A stretch of DNA of 64,000 bases from Aureivirga sp. CE67 (GCF_015767245.1 NZ_JADOTV010000005.1:1-64000), one strand, 5' to 3'. Counted from the stretch's first letter, positions 54,345 through 63,652 are shown. Notes: generated by a model not told the origin, from the sequence alone. A program made the numbers and translations.

Positions 54345-55220
54345 TTACCAGTCTTTTTCTTGATTAGATTTTTGACCTTTTGCTTTTTGTGCATTTATTT
54401 TTTTCTGAGTTTTATTCTCTTGATTATTCATCGCATCTAAAAGCTGTTTCATTTGTTGTGGAGAAAGTTTTCCTTTTTGCTGTTTAGGTTCTCCTTGCTT
54501 CTCCTGGTCTTTATTATCCTTATTGTCTTTGTTATCTTTATTTTGCTCGTCTTTATCTTCTTCGTCCTCTCCGTCTTTCTTGTCTTTGTCTTTATCCTCG
54601 TTTTTGTCCTTCTCGTCTTTCTTGTCTTCTTCGTCCTTTTTATTCTCGTCCTTATTGTCTTTTTTGTCTTCGTTTTTATCCTTCTCGTTTTCCTTGTTCT
54701 GATCTTTTTCGTTCTCCTTATCTTTATTCTGATCCTTGTTTTGATCTTTATTTTGATCTTGAGGCGGATTATCTTTTAAGAATTTTTGAGCTAAAGCTAA
54801 ATTATAACGAGTTTCTTCATCTTTTGGATTATTACGAAGAGAATTCTTGAAAGCTTCCACTGCTTTTTGATAATCTTTTTCTACCATAAAAGCATTTCCA
54901 ATATTATGGAAAGAAGCTGCTTTTTCCATTTTGTTATCAGACATTTTGTTGAAAGATTTGAATTGAGCAATTGCTTCTTTCATTCTTCCTTGTCCTAAAA
55001 TAGCATCTCCAAGATTATACACAGCCTTTTTGTTTAAAGGATTTTTCACCAAAGCTTCTTTGTATTTTACTTCGGCTTCTGCATATTTCTTTTCTTCGAA
55101 TAAATCATTTCCTTCTTTTACGAAAGCATCTGATTCTAATCTCATTTTTTTCAAATCTTCTTGTGAAAAAACAAAACTAGAAATCAAACAAATTATATAT
55201 AGTATAGCTTTATTTTTCAT
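54345..55220 (-). CDS. batC: BatC: TPR protein with long Lys/Asp/Asn-rich linker
   Basis: A 291-residue exported protein. The signal peptide is 1-19 (ends VFSQ). Three TPR units (about 30-150, EGNDLFEEKKYAEAEVKYKEALVKNPLNKKAVYNLG and repeats) are followed by about 90 residues made almost only of D, K, E, N and Q in DKN/DKE repeats, then a Gln/Lys-rich end (KLSPQQMKQLLDAM). The linker is a low-complexity spacer and probably disordered. Its gene stretch (54480-54780) is nearly all purine on the coding strand. It starts 11 bases inside batB and lies in the Bat operon. Confidence 0.88.
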   Translation of the reverse strand: MKNKAILYIICLISSFVFSQEDLKKMRLESDAFVKEGNDLFEEKKYAEAEVKYKEALVKNPLNKKAVYNLGDAILGQGRMKEAIAQFKSFNKMSDNKMEKAASFHNIGNAFMVEKDYQKAVEAFKNSLRNNPKDEETRYNLALAQKFLKDNPPQDQNKDQNKDQNKDKENEKDQNKENEKDKNEDKKDNKDENKKDEEDKKDEKDKNEDKDKDKKDGEDEEDKDEQNKDNKDNKDNKDQEKQGEPKQQKGKLSPQQMKQLLDAMNNQENKTQKKINAQKAKGQKSNQEKDW

Positions 55221-56244
55221 TGAATAAATTTAATTTTTGAATCCACTTCGTTTTCTTTTCAAACAATAATAAATCGATAATTAACAGAATTAACCCAATT
55301 CCTAAAAACCATTGAAATTGTGATTTATAATCTGAAAACTGTTTTGATTCAAATTCATTTTTATCTGCTTTTACCAAAATATCTTGAATTGCATCTACAG
55401 TATTTTTTGTACTATTTCCATTCAGATATTCTCCATTTCCTTCCTCTGCAATTTGCATCAACATTTTAGGATCCATCTTCGTATTTACAACATTTCCTTC
55501 ACGATCCCTTTTGTACTCTACGACTCTTCCATTATGCTTCAAAGGAATTGGACCTCCTTTTTCTGTTCCAACACTAATTGTATAAATCTTGATTCCGTCT
55601 TTTGCAGCTTTAGCAACAATAGAATTATCTACTCCTTGATGATCTTCACCATCCGAAATAAGAATCAAGAATTTATTCGTTTGTTCATCATTATTATAAT
55701 ACGTTTCTGCTAATTGTAAAGCATCATTAATAGAAGTTCCTTGCGAAGAAACTAAATTTGGATCTGCATTTTGTAAAAATATTTTTGCAGCTCCATGATC
55801 TGTTGTAATTGGTAAAAGAGGATAAGCATTTCCTGCATAAGCGATAATTCCAATTCTATCACTTCCTAATTTATCAATTACTTTATCAATAATTTGTTTT
55901 GCTTTCTGAAGTCTACTTGGCGCAATATCTTCTGCCAACATACTCTTTGAGATATCCAAAGCAAAAACAATATCTACTCCTTGTCTTTTTATCGTCTCTA
56001 ATTTGGTTCCCATCTTAGGGTTTACCAAAGCAATTACTAAAAATGCTAATCCTAAAGAAAGTACTACAATTTTTAAAATAGATTTAAATGTAGATTTTTC
56101 TGGACTCAATTTTTTGATCAAAAAAGAATCAGCAAATTTCTTTTGTGTACGTTTTTTCCACCAATACATCCCTAAAAATGTAACGATTAGTATTGGTATC
56201 ACTATAAGTGCTATAAAATATTTTGGTTCTTCTAATTGATACAT
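55210..56244 (-). CDS. batB: BatB: von Willebrand factor A domain protein
   Basis: A 344-residue inner-membrane protein with two N-terminal hydrophobic segments (about 10-28, 56-75), a VWA domain (about 90-290) and a C-terminal segment (about 310-330). The MIDAS metal site reads ALDISKSMLAED, TTDHG and ISDGEDHQG. It is the partner of BatA in the Bat complex, anchored in the membrane with the VWA domain facing the periplasm. It is 2 bases after batA, and batC begins inside its end. Confidence 0.92.
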   Translation of the reverse strand: MYQLEEPKYFIALIVIPILIVTFLGMYWWKKRTQKKFADSFLIKKLSPEKSTFKSILKIVVLSLGLAFLVIALVNPKMGTKLETIKRQGVDIVFALDISKSMLAEDIAPSRLQKAKQIIDKVIDKLGSDRIGIIAYAGNAYPLLPITTDHGAAKIFLQNADPNLVSSQGTSINDALQLAETYYNNDEQTNKFLILISDGEDHQGVDNSIVAKAAKDGIKIYTISVGTEKGGPIPLKHNGRVVEYKRDREGNVVNTKMDPKMLMQIAEEGNGEYLNGNSTKNTVDAIQDILVKADKNEFESKQFSDYKSQFQWFLGIGLILLIIDLLLFEKKTKWIQKLNLFNEK

Positions 56245-56246
56245 TT

Positions 56247-57248
56247 TTAAATAAAACTTTTATAAACTGTAAATCGCAACAACATTTCTATAAATATCAA
56301 AATTCCTGCTAAAATCACTAAGAATCGATATTTTTCATCATAATTATAATACTTGAATTCTTCAATTTCTGTTTTTTCAAGTTTATTAATCTCGTCATAA
56401 ATAGCTTGTAATTTGCTATTGTTTGTTGCTCTAAAATATACTCCTCCTGTTTCCTTTGCGATGTATTTCAAAAGTGTTTCATCAATTTCTACAGGAGCAT
56501 TTCTATACATAAATCTTCCATTTGCAGTTTTCGCATATGGAAATGGCGCCATTCCATTCGTACCGATTCCGATAGTATAAACTTTGATTCCATAATTCAC
56601 TGCAAGTTCTGTTGCTGTTTTTGGATCTACAAATCCTGCATTATTTACACCATCTGTAAGTAAAATAATTACTTTACTTTTTGCCTTACTATCTTTCAGT
56701 CGATTTACTGCCGAACCAAGTCCCATTCCAATGGCTGTTCCATCATCAATTTGTCCCCAAGTAATATTTTCAATCGAATTTTTTACAATTCCTTTATCAC
56801 TTGTAATTGGAGTTTGTGTATAACTTTCTCCAGCATAAACAACAATTCCGATTCGATCATTCGGGCGTTCTGAAACAAAGTTAATTGCCACTTTCTTTAA
56901 AGCTTCCAAACGATTTGGCTTTAAATCTTTTGCCAACATACTTCCAGAAACATCCATTGCCATTACAATATCAATTCCTTTGTTCACTTTTCTTTTAGTA
57001 CTAACATCTACCGTTCTTGGTCTTGCTAATGCTACAATCAAAAATGCAATTGCTATTAATCTTAAAATAAATAATAGCGGATATAATTTAGTCAACCACG
57101 AAGACTCTAATTGAAATCCTTTTAAAGATCCCATTTTCAAAGTGGCTCTTTCTTTTTTTCTTGTAAAAATTTTCCATACCAAAAGAAGTGGAATTATGAT
57201 TAAAAACCACAAATAGGATGGATTCATAAACTCAAAATTTTCAAACAT
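56247..57248 (-). CDS. batA: BatA: von Willebrand factor A domain protein
   Basis: A 333-residue relative of BatB with the same plan: two N-terminal membrane segments (about 10-25, 58-75), a VWA domain (about 90-290) and a C-terminal membrane segment. The MIDAS reads AMDVSGSMLAKD, TSDKG and LLTDGVNNAG. It probably pairs with BatB at the membrane under control of the MoxR ATPase encoded upstream. It sits 4 bases after the BatD-like gene and 2 before batB. Confidence 0.93.
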   Translation of the reverse strand: MFENFEFMNPSYLWFLIIIPLLLVWKIFTRKKERATLKMGSLKGFQLESSWLTKLYPLLFILRLIAIAFLIVALARPRTVDVSTKRKVNKGIDIVMAMDVSGSMLAKDLKPNRLEALKKVAINFVSERPNDRIGIVVYAGESYTQTPITSDKGIVKNSIENITWGQIDDGTAIGMGLGSAVNRLKDSKAKSKVIILLTDGVNNAGFVDPKTATELAVNYGIKVYTIGIGTNGMAPFPYAKTANGRFMYRNAPVEIDETLLKYIAKETGGVYFRATNNSKLQAIYDEINKLEKTEIEEFKYYNYDEKYRFLVILAGILIFIEMLLRFTVYKSFI

Positions 57249-57252
57249 AATT

Positions 57253-58854
57253 TTATTCTTCGTCTTTTTCTAATTGAATAGAGTTTATAATTCTTTCTGA
57301 GATATCTTCTCCATAAACATCCGAGTCTAAATAACTAATCTGAACAATTTGAACTCCATGTTTACTTCCAAAAATTGCTAAATCTAAATATCTATCGTAA
57401 ACTTCTTTAGATTCTGGATCTTCAAACGAGAAATAAGCTTTTACCAACATACACTCATTTCCGTTAATTGTTTTAATATCGCTATCAATTTTCTTAAAGC
57501 TTGCTCCTTCTTTCTTTAATCTTTCGATTGCAGAATTTTTCGCTGCTTCTAATTCGAAGTTTGGTAATTCTTGTTTGAAAGAAGTTGTATTTACTGCAAT
57601 CTCGAATCCGCTAGAAGAAACATTTGAGAAAACACCAACTTCCATTTGCTCTTTGATTTGCGGAGGAAGCACAATATCTTCAGCTTTCAAGATTACAGGA
57701 GTTTCAATAGAAACCGATGGATATCCATAAGAAGATCGATTCCATTCTTTCTCTGTATACTGTAAACTTTCGTTTCTAAAAACAGTATCAATTACATATT
57801 TAGGTCCAAAATAAACCATAGAACCAACTGTAAGAACAATAATCGTTGCAACTGTAACAGAAACTGCAATTGCCATTCTTCTGTTTCCTTTTTTCTTTGC
57901 AATCATCTCTGGAGTTTCCTCTATAATAGGATTTCCATTTTCGTCCAGTTTTGGTTTATGAACAATAGATTGAATTTCTTTTACTACATTTTCTGCTGTG
58001 TTTTTATCCACAGACATTTCTTCTTGTAAAGGTCTAGATTTGGCAAATTTTACTAAATCTGCATTTTGTAAAAACTTACGTAAACCTTCAATAGTTTCTT
58101 TCGGAATTCCTAAGTTCTCCGACTTATTGTGTAAAGAAAGTAATGTAATCAACTCATCCGAAGTAACCTCCAGCGTTGGAATTTTCACATCACGTCCAAT
58201 ATAATTTCTCACAATTTCCGTAAGCATACTATAGTATTCCTTTGCTTCTTCTTGCGTATTTACTTTAGAAACATCCAATACTTTCAGTTTTTCAATTGCT
58301 TCTTCTAATGGAGGCAATACAATTTCTGAATATTTCTCTTTTCTTCTTTTTCTTGTAGAAATAATAAATAATGCAATCAAAATAATAACCATTACTCCAA
58401 CAATCCACCAGATGTAATTGTTATTTGGAACATCTACTTCTTCTTGGAAGAATATTCCTTTGCTAGGATACAATTTTTGTTTCGTAGTATCCACAGCAAC
58501 AGTTGCTACCTCAATAAAAAGTGAATCTGTATAAAATGGTTTATTATTTAAAAGAATTTTTTGTCTTGGAATCACATATCTTCCGCTATCAAAACTTGTC
58601 AAAAGATATTTTTTCACCAATCTTTCATTAATTGTATCCACATCAAAAGACTCTAAGACCTCTACTTTATTCAAATTTTCTAAAGTAGCAGGAAAATCAG
58701 CCTTTTCAGATGCTTCTACAGAAACTTCATAGTGAAATTGTTCTCCAATACGAATATTTTCAGTATCTGTTTTTGTCTCAATCTTATAGTCTTGTTGCGA
58801 AAAACCAACAAAACAAACTAAGAATAAAGCAATATGTAGTAAATATTTTTTCAA
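57253..58854 (-). CDS. BatD-like envelope protein of the Bat operon
   Basis: A 533-residue exported membrane protein. The signal peptide is 1-19 (ends GFSQ); a beta domain (about 22-125) resembles one BatD module (IRIGEQFHYEVSVEA). A membrane segment follows (about 150-168), a helical cytoplasmic domain (about 180-310, ITLLSLHNKSENLGIP), a second membrane segment (about 330-352) and a C-terminal soluble domain (about 360-533). This is the extra gene that Bacteroidota Bat operons carry between DUF58 and BatA. The C-terminal domain has no motif that I recognise. It starts 4 bases after the DUF58 stop. Confidence 0.75.
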   Translation of the reverse strand: MKKYLLHIALFLVCFVGFSQQDYKIETKTDTENIRIGEQFHYEVSVEASEKADFPATLENLNKVEVLESFDVDTINERLVKKYLLTSFDSGRYVIPRQKILLNNKPFYTDSLFIEVATVAVDTTKQKLYPSKGIFFQEEVDVPNNNYIWWIVGVMVIILIALFIISTRKRRKEKYSEIVLPPLEEAIEKLKVLDVSKVNTQEEAKEYYSMLTEIVRNYIGRDVKIPTLEVTSDELITLLSLHNKSENLGIPKETIEGLRKFLQNADLVKFAKSRPLQEEMSVDKNTAENVVKEIQSIVHKPKLDENGNPIIEETPEMIAKKKGNRRMAIAVSVTVATIIVLTVGSMVYFGPKYVIDTVFRNESLQYTEKEWNRSSYGYPSVSIETPVILKAEDIVLPPQIKEQMEVGVFSNVSSSGFEIAVNTTSFKQELPNFELEAAKNSAIERLKKEGASFKKIDSDIKTINGNECMLVKAYFSFEDPESKEVYDRYLDLAIFGSKHGVQIVQISYLDSDVYGEDISERIINSIQLEKDEE

Positions 58855-58858
58855 AATA

Positions 58859-59728
58859 TTATGCTCCTTTTTGTTTAAAATAACCTAATAACTTTGTTAC
58901 ATAACTTTCGTCAATACGAGTACTAATCGTACCAGCTCCACTTCTACTAAATGATTTATCATAATAATCAATCATCTTTAAATAATGTGCTTTGTATTGC
59001 GTTCGAACTCTTTTAGAAGATGTATTCACCATCATTGTTTCTCCTGTTTCTGCATCTAACATCGGAACAATTCCAAGATTCGGTATTTCCATTTCTTTTT
59101 TGTCATATACTCGAATTCCGGTTACATCGTGTTTTTTCCCAACAATTTTTAGTGTTTGATAATAATCTTCATCCATAAAATCAGATAAAACAAAAACAAT
59201 AGCTTTTTTCTTCATCACATTAGATAAATACTTTAAAGCTCCTGAAATATCTGTTTTTTTACTTTTTGGTTGAAATTCTATCAACTCACGAATAATTCTC
59301 AAAACGTGCGTTTTTCCTTTTTTTGGTGGAATAAAAAGCTCTATTTCATCCGAAAAAAGAATTAGTCCAACTTTATCATTATTCTGTGTTGCAGAAAAAG
59401 ATAAAGTCGCAGCAATTTCTGTAATCGTATCTTTTTTAAATTGTTTGGTTGTCCCAAAAAGTTCCGAACCACTGACATCGACCATCAACATCATGGTAAG
59501 TTCTCTCTCTTCTTCAAAAACTTTGATATAAGGTTCGTTGTATCGAGCAGTCACATTCCAGTCGATTGCTCTTACATCATCTCCAAATTGGTATTTTCGA
59601 ACCTCGCTAAAAGTCATACCTCTTCCCTTGAATGAACTATGATATTCTCCAGAAAAAATATGATCTGATAGACGACGTGTTTTTATTTCAATTTTACGTA
59701 CTTTTTTAAGTATTTCTTTCGTATCCAT
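58859..59728 (-). CDS. DUF58 domain protein of the Bat operon
   Basis: A 289-residue cytosolic protein. The DUF58 core is at residues about 45-60 (RKYQFGDDVRAIDWNVTARYNEPYI), then a VWA-like domain with a DVSGSELFG MIDAS start and LSDFMDEDY end. DUF58 proteins always accompany MoxR ATPases and VWA proteins. It is 72 bases after moxR, with a small hairpin in the gap. Function: part of the MoxR-guided assembly or remodelling of the Bat complex (inferred). Confidence 0.9.
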   Translation of the reverse strand: MDTKEILKKVRKIEIKTRRLSDHIFSGEYHSSFKGRGMTFSEVRKYQFGDDVRAIDWNVTARYNEPYIKVFEEERELTMMLMVDVSGSELFGTTKQFKKDTITEIAATLSFSATQNNDKVGLILFSDEIELFIPPKKGKTHVLRIIRELIEFQPKSKKTDISGALKYLSNVMKKKAIVFVLSDFMDEDYYQTLKIVGKKHDVTGIRVYDKKEMEIPNLGIVPMLDAETGETMMVNTSSKRVRTQYKAHYLKMIDYYDKSFSRSGAGTISTRIDESYVTKLLGYFKQKGA

Positions 59729-59751
59729 TGTTTTTAGTTTTAAGTAAAGAA

Positions 59752-59770
59752 AGGAGAATCAAATTCTCCT
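59752..59770 (-). terminator. Small hairpin between moxR and the DUF58 gene
   Basis: AGGAGAAT and ATTCTCCT form a perfect 8 bp stem around three bases in the 72-base gap. On the minus strand it is followed by TTCTTTACTT rather than a clean T run, so it may be a weak attenuator or a mRNA-stability element that makes moxR more abundant than the later genes. Confidence 0.45.
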
Positions 59771-59800
59771 ATCATGATTTATTTTACATTAAAACATATT

Positions 59801-60808
59801 CTATGGCACTTCTACTTCATTGATAATTTTATTGATAATATCAACTGAAGTTACATTTTCTGCTTCTGCTTCATAAGTAATTCCGATTCTGTGACGTAAT
59901 ACATCAATCACTACAGCACGAACATCTTCAGGAATTACATATCCTCTTCTCTTGATGAATGCATAACATTTTGCAGCAGTTGCTAAACTAATAGATCCAC
60001 GAGGAGAAGCTCCGAAACTAATTAAAGAAGATAAATCTCCTAAATTGTATTTTTCTGGATAACGAGTCGCAAATATGATATCAAGTATATATTTCTCGAT
60101 TTTTTCATCCATATATACTTCTTTGATTGCTTTTCTTGCATTATTGATTTGATCTAAAGAAACCACTGGGTTTACTTTTTCAAAAGAACCTTTAAGATTA
60201 CTTCTCATAATCAATTGTTCTTCTTCTAATTTAGGATAATCAATAACTGTTTTCAACATAAAACGATCCACCTGTGCTTCTGGTAAAGGATACGTTCCTT
60301 CTTGCTCCACAGGATTCTGTGTTGCCATTACTAAGAAAGGCTCGTCTAATTTGAAAGTTTCATCACCAATCGTAATCTGGCGCTCTTGCATTGCTTCTAA
60401 AAGTGCAGATTGTACTTTAGCTGGTGCACGGTTGATCTCATCCGCTAAAACGAAATTTGCGAAAATTGGTCCTTTTTTAATAGAGAAATCATTCTCTTTC
60501 ATGTTGTAAATCATGGTACCAACAACATCCGCAGGTAATAAATCAGGAGTAAACTGAACTCTACTAAAAGAACCATGTACTGCTTTTGATAAAGTGTTAA
60601 TCGCTAATGTTTTTGCAAGTCCTGGAACCCCTTCTAAAAGAATGTGTCCGTTACCTAACAAACCAATAAGTAATCGTTCAATCATATATTTTTGACCTAC
60701 AATTACCTTGTTCATTTCCATTATTAGCATATCAACAAATGCACTTTCCTTCTCGATTTTCTCGTTAATTGCTTTAATATCAACAGATGCAGTAGTGTTT
60801 TCTTCCAT
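59801..60808 (-). CDS. MoxR family AAA+ ATPase
   Basis: A 335-residue AAA+ ATPase. Walker A is GVPGLAKT (60-67), Walker B LADEINRA (121-128), then the arginine-finger region and sensor motifs (VMATQNPVEQEGTYPLPEAQVDRFML, ISFGASPRGS). MoxR proteins act as chaperones for VWA-domain complexes; here the partners are the DUF58 and Bat proteins encoded downstream. ATG at 60806-60808 (MEENTT) is used; an upstream in-frame TTG adds four residues (MKKI) and is less likely. First gene of the leftward Bat operon. Confidence 0.94.
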   Translation of the reverse strand: MEENTTASVDIKAINEKIEKESAFVDMLIMEMNKVIVGQKYMIERLLIGLLGNGHILLEGVPGLAKTLAINTLSKAVHGSFSRVQFTPDLLPADVVGTMIYNMKENDFSIKKGPIFANFVLADEINRAPAKVQSALLEAMQERQITIGDETFKLDEPFLVMATQNPVEQEGTYPLPEAQVDRFMLKTVIDYPKLEEEQLIMRSNLKGSFEKVNPVVSLDQINNARKAIKEVYMDEKIEKYILDIIFATRYPEKYNLGDLSSLISFGASPRGSISLATAAKCYAFIKRRGYVIPEDVRAVVIDVLRHRIGITYEAEAENVTSVDIINKIINEVEVP

Positions 60809-61164
60809 TATTTTTTTCAATTATTTAATGCGTGAATTTACATTGCTTTATTTATGAATGCAAATAGCATAAAAAAAAATATTTTCCTTGTTAAAGAACG
60901 GTTAAAATTTTTTAACTAAAATTAAACTTAGATTAGTATTATTTCTTTTTTTTAACTATTTAAGTAGTAAAATTATAAAAAAATAGCAAGATTAAAATTA
61001 TATATTCAATTTTAATTCAAGCATTTTTTTAAACTTTTTTCAAAAATTTTCTAGATTTTATTCACTTATAATAAAGAATGTTTCTAGAAATTAAAAAAGC
61101 AATGTCTTAGAATTAAAACATTGCTTTTTATTAAATATACTGTAAATCAATTTTTTATTACAAA
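60809..61164. other. Gene-free AT-rich region upstream of the Bat operon
   Basis: About 355 bases between the moxR start and the end of the aldo/keto reductase gene. It contains a terminator at 61093-61129 for the latter. The rest shows A/T tracts and no plausible gene; the Bat promoter must be here, but no perfect TAnnTTTG stands out. Confidence 0.55.
61093..61129 (-). terminator. Terminator after the aldo/keto reductase gene
   Basis: AAAAAGCAATGT and ACATTGCTTTTT form a stem around 11-13 bases, 36 bases past the stop codon. Confidence 0.78.
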
Positions 61165-62196
61165 TTATGGCGCAGGATTTGGCTGCGAAGTATGTATTTT
61201 TTCGATCTCATTTAATAATTCTTCCGAAAGTTCTACATCCACACTTTCAATATTTTCCTTTAACTGCAACATTTTTGTAGCTCCAATAATCGTACTTGTC
61301 ACAAAAGGTTGTTGTCTAATGAATGCTAAAGAAAGTTGTGCTAAAGAAATTCCGAAGTCATTTCCTAAAGAAGCATACTTTTTTACCACTTCTGAAACTT
61401 CCAAATTACTATATCTTTTCATTTGTGGATACAAAGTCAATCTTGCATCATCAGGTTGCTCTTGTAAATATTTCCCAGACAAAATTCCGAAAGCTAAAGG
61501 AGAATAAGCCAAAAGTCCGATATCTTCTCGGTGAGAAATTTCTGCCAAACCTGTTTCAAAAGTTCTATTCAACAAAGAATACGGATTTTGAATCGTGATA
61601 GGTTTTTCCCAATCATTTTTTCTAGCTTCTTCACAAAAACGCATCAATCCCCAAGGTGTTTCATTCGAAACTCCAAAATGACGAATTTTCCCTTCTTTTT
61701 TAAAACCCTCTAAAGTTTCGATGATTTGTGCAAAATTATCTTCCCAAAGATCTGTAGCGTCTTGTTTAAAACCTCTTTTCCCAAAAAAGTTCGTTTTTCT
61801 CTCTGGCCAGTGCAATTGATAAATATCCAAATAATCCGTTTGTAGTCTTTCTAAACTTTGTTCTAAAGCTTTATTTAAATTCTCTTTAGAAAAACTCAAA
61901 TCCGGACGGATGTAATCTAAACTTCTGTTTGGTCCTGCAATTTTGGAAGCTAAAACAACTTTCGAACGATTTTCTTTCAACCAAGTTCCTAAAATTCGCT
62001 CTGTTTCTCCATAAGTTTCCGCTTTAGTTGGAACTGCATATACTTCTGCAGTATCGATAAAGTTTACTCCTTTATCTAAAGAATAATTCAATTGCTGATG
62101 TGCTTCCTCAAGCGTGTTTTGTTCTCCAAAAGTCATCGTTCCTAAACAAATCTGACTTACTTCTATTTCTGTGTTTGGTAATTTTTTATATTTCAT
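61165..62196 (-). CDS. Aldo/keto reductase (Tas-like)
   Basis: A 343-residue NADPH-dependent (beta/alpha)8 oxidoreductase. The catalytic tetrad appears as D and Y in FIDTAEVYAVP, K in LASKIAG and H in YQLHWPER. The NADP site is FVTSTIIGATKMLQLKEN near 300. Length and the long insert (LHWPERKTNFFGKRGFK) resemble the E. coli Tas branch. It reduces small aldehydes or ketones; the natural substrate is unknown. It diverges from the 7-TM-like gene. Confidence 0.92.
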   Translation of the reverse strand: MKYKKLPNTEIEVSQICLGTMTFGEQNTLEEAHQQLNYSLDKGVNFIDTAEVYAVPTKAETYGETERILGTWLKENRSKVVLASKIAGPNRSLDYIRPDLSFSKENLNKALEQSLERLQTDYLDIYQLHWPERKTNFFGKRGFKQDATDLWEDNFAQIIETLEGFKKEGKIRHFGVSNETPWGLMRFCEEARKNDWEKPITIQNPYSLLNRTFETGLAEISHREDIGLLAYSPLAFGILSGKYLQEQPDDARLTLYPQMKRYSNLEVSEVVKKYASLGNDFGISLAQLSLAFIRQQPFVTSTIIGATKMLQLKENIESVDVELSEELLNEIEKIHTSQPNPAP

Positions 62197-62326
62197 TTCC
62201 TAGTTTTCGATATTTTGATTCTATTTTTTCAGTAATAATTTAAACTTGAAAACTAAAAATACAAATATTTTCTTTTGAAAAACTTACTTTAAAAAGTCTT
62301 ATACTTGTAGTAGAACAATTTTTGTT

Positions 62327-63439
62327 ATGAACTTATCTGTCGATTTTTTTCATCTTTTAGCAAGTATTTTTATTTCTTTTATTGGAGGAAGTCTGCTTCT
62401 TGCTATTTGGTACCATATTCAAAAACAATTTAAAACAAAACTTATAGAAGACGAGCAACAACCAAGATTAGATAAAGGTCTTTTTTACCTAGCTTTGGCA
62501 ATGTTTGTTTGGGTAGTTTCTGGAGTTTGGAATTTAATTTATATCAATTTCTCTTCCTTAGATGCTCAAAACTTTACTGCAGGTCTTTCTATTTTTTCAG
62601 CTTTAAATAATATTTGCTTCTTTTTTGCGCTGTTTTATTTTCGTCATGCACCAAAATATTTATTTCAAAAATCTAAAATTCGAACTACGATTTCGTTTAC
62701 CATTTTAGGATTAGCTTTTATCACCATCATTTCTACCTTTATTTTTGGTGACGATTTTTATATTTTTAATAGCTTAAAACTAAATGCCATTCCAGATTTT
62801 CTGATTTCTATATTAATCACTTATTGGCTGATGTTGACTTTTTATAAAACTTTTACCCAAAGAAATTTAAAACTAATTGGAATTATAGCATTTCTTGCTT
62901 TGTTGATGATGTTAGTTTCACAATTACCAGATGTGATCAAACTTCCTGAAAGTATTTTTACTTTTCATTTAATCAAAATCATTGCGAAAACTTCTCTTAT
63001 AAGTATTTGTCTAGTTTTGGCTACTAGTTGGGTTATCGAACTTGCACAAACTCCAACTTCTAAGGAAGTAACTCTTCATTTTATAGATTGGTCTTTGGTA
63101 AAAATCACTATTCCTTCAAAAGATATTTATGATGAATTAATTGACTTTGGTTCTAAAACTACACAATTCAAAAATTTCTTGCTATTTGCTATTTCCAGAC
63201 AAAATCAGAATGCTTCTAAACAGGGAATTTTAGTTGGTTCCGATGGGAAAATAAAAAGTCAAACTTATCTTTCTAGAATTATAGAAAACATTAATTCCAT
63301 TTTAAATCTAGAAAAAAATAATGCTTTAGAGCGAAAAGATTTGTTTACTTTTTTGGGTGAAGGAACTTATCGACTTCGTGTGTTACCAGAACATATAAAA
63401 ATAGATGAAGCTTTGAAAAATGAGTTTCAGAAGAAATAA
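62327..63439 (+). CDS. Multi-pass membrane protein with C-terminal soluble domain
   Basis: A 370-residue protein that I do not recognise as a named family. Residues about 1-235 contain seven hydrophobic segments (around 8-28, 52-72, 86-104, 120-138, 152-172, 182-200, 214-232), and residues 245-370 form a cytosolic domain. In that domain, DIYDELIDFGSKTTQFKNFLLFAISRQ and LFTFLGEGTYRLRVLPEHIKI stand out as conserved-looking. The layout (7 TM plus soluble tail) resembles some bacterial sensors, but no kinase or cyclase motif is visible. Confidence 0.7.
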   Translation: MNLSVDFFHLLASIFISFIGGSLLLAIWYHIQKQFKTKLIEDEQQPRLDKGLFYLALAMFVWVVSGVWNLIYINFSSLDAQNFTAGLSIFSALNNICFFFALFYFRHAPKYLFQKSKIRTTISFTILGLAFITIISTFIFGDDFYIFNSLKLNAIPDFLISILITYWLMLTFYKTFTQRNLKLIGIIAFLALLMMLVSQLPDVIKLPESIFTFHLIKIIAKTSLISICLVLATSWVIELAQTPTSKEVTLHFIDWSLVKITIPSKDIYDELIDFGSKTTQFKNFLLFAISRQNQNASKQGILVGSDGKIKSQTYLSRIIENINSILNLEKNNALERKDLFTFLGEGTYRLRVLPEHIKIDEALKNEFQKK

Positions 63440-63497
63440 AAATATTATCACTAAAAGATTTTGTTTCTTTAAAACACACCCTAGCCCCTCTCAAGAG

Positions 63498-63652
63498 CAG
63501 GGCTGTCAAGTTCTAGTCTGATTTTATTAATTTTATATGATCGCTGGCGCGAGTTTGTAACTCGTGACCATACAAATACTAGAAACAATGGGCACACTTT
63601 ACAAAAGTGCACCAGGTTTTCAATTTAAAAAATGGAGAACCTGACAGCCCTG
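63498..63652. mobile_element. MITE-like element, 155 bp, 16-bp TIRs, 11-bp target duplication
   Basis: Left end CAGGGCTGTCAAGTTC and right end GAACCTGACAGCCCTG are inverted repeats with 15 of 16 matches. CCTCTCAAGAG flanks it directly on both sides (63487-63497, 63653-63663), an 11-bp target duplication created within the palindromic intergenic repeat seen intact at 47331-47346. Inside are two hairpins, CGAGTT/AACTCG (63550-63564) and GCACACTTT/AAAGTGCAC (63592-63613). There is no coding capacity, so transposition would need a transposase from elsewhere. The 11-bp duplication would fit an IS4-type enzyme, but this is inference. Confidence 0.8.

Noticed and set aside
54453-54779. A 108-codon plus-strand open frame rich in Val, Leu, Phe, Ile
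   Set aside because: It is the antisense of the batC Lys/Asp repeat; the hydrophobic string is a by-product of purine-rich codons, not a membrane protein.
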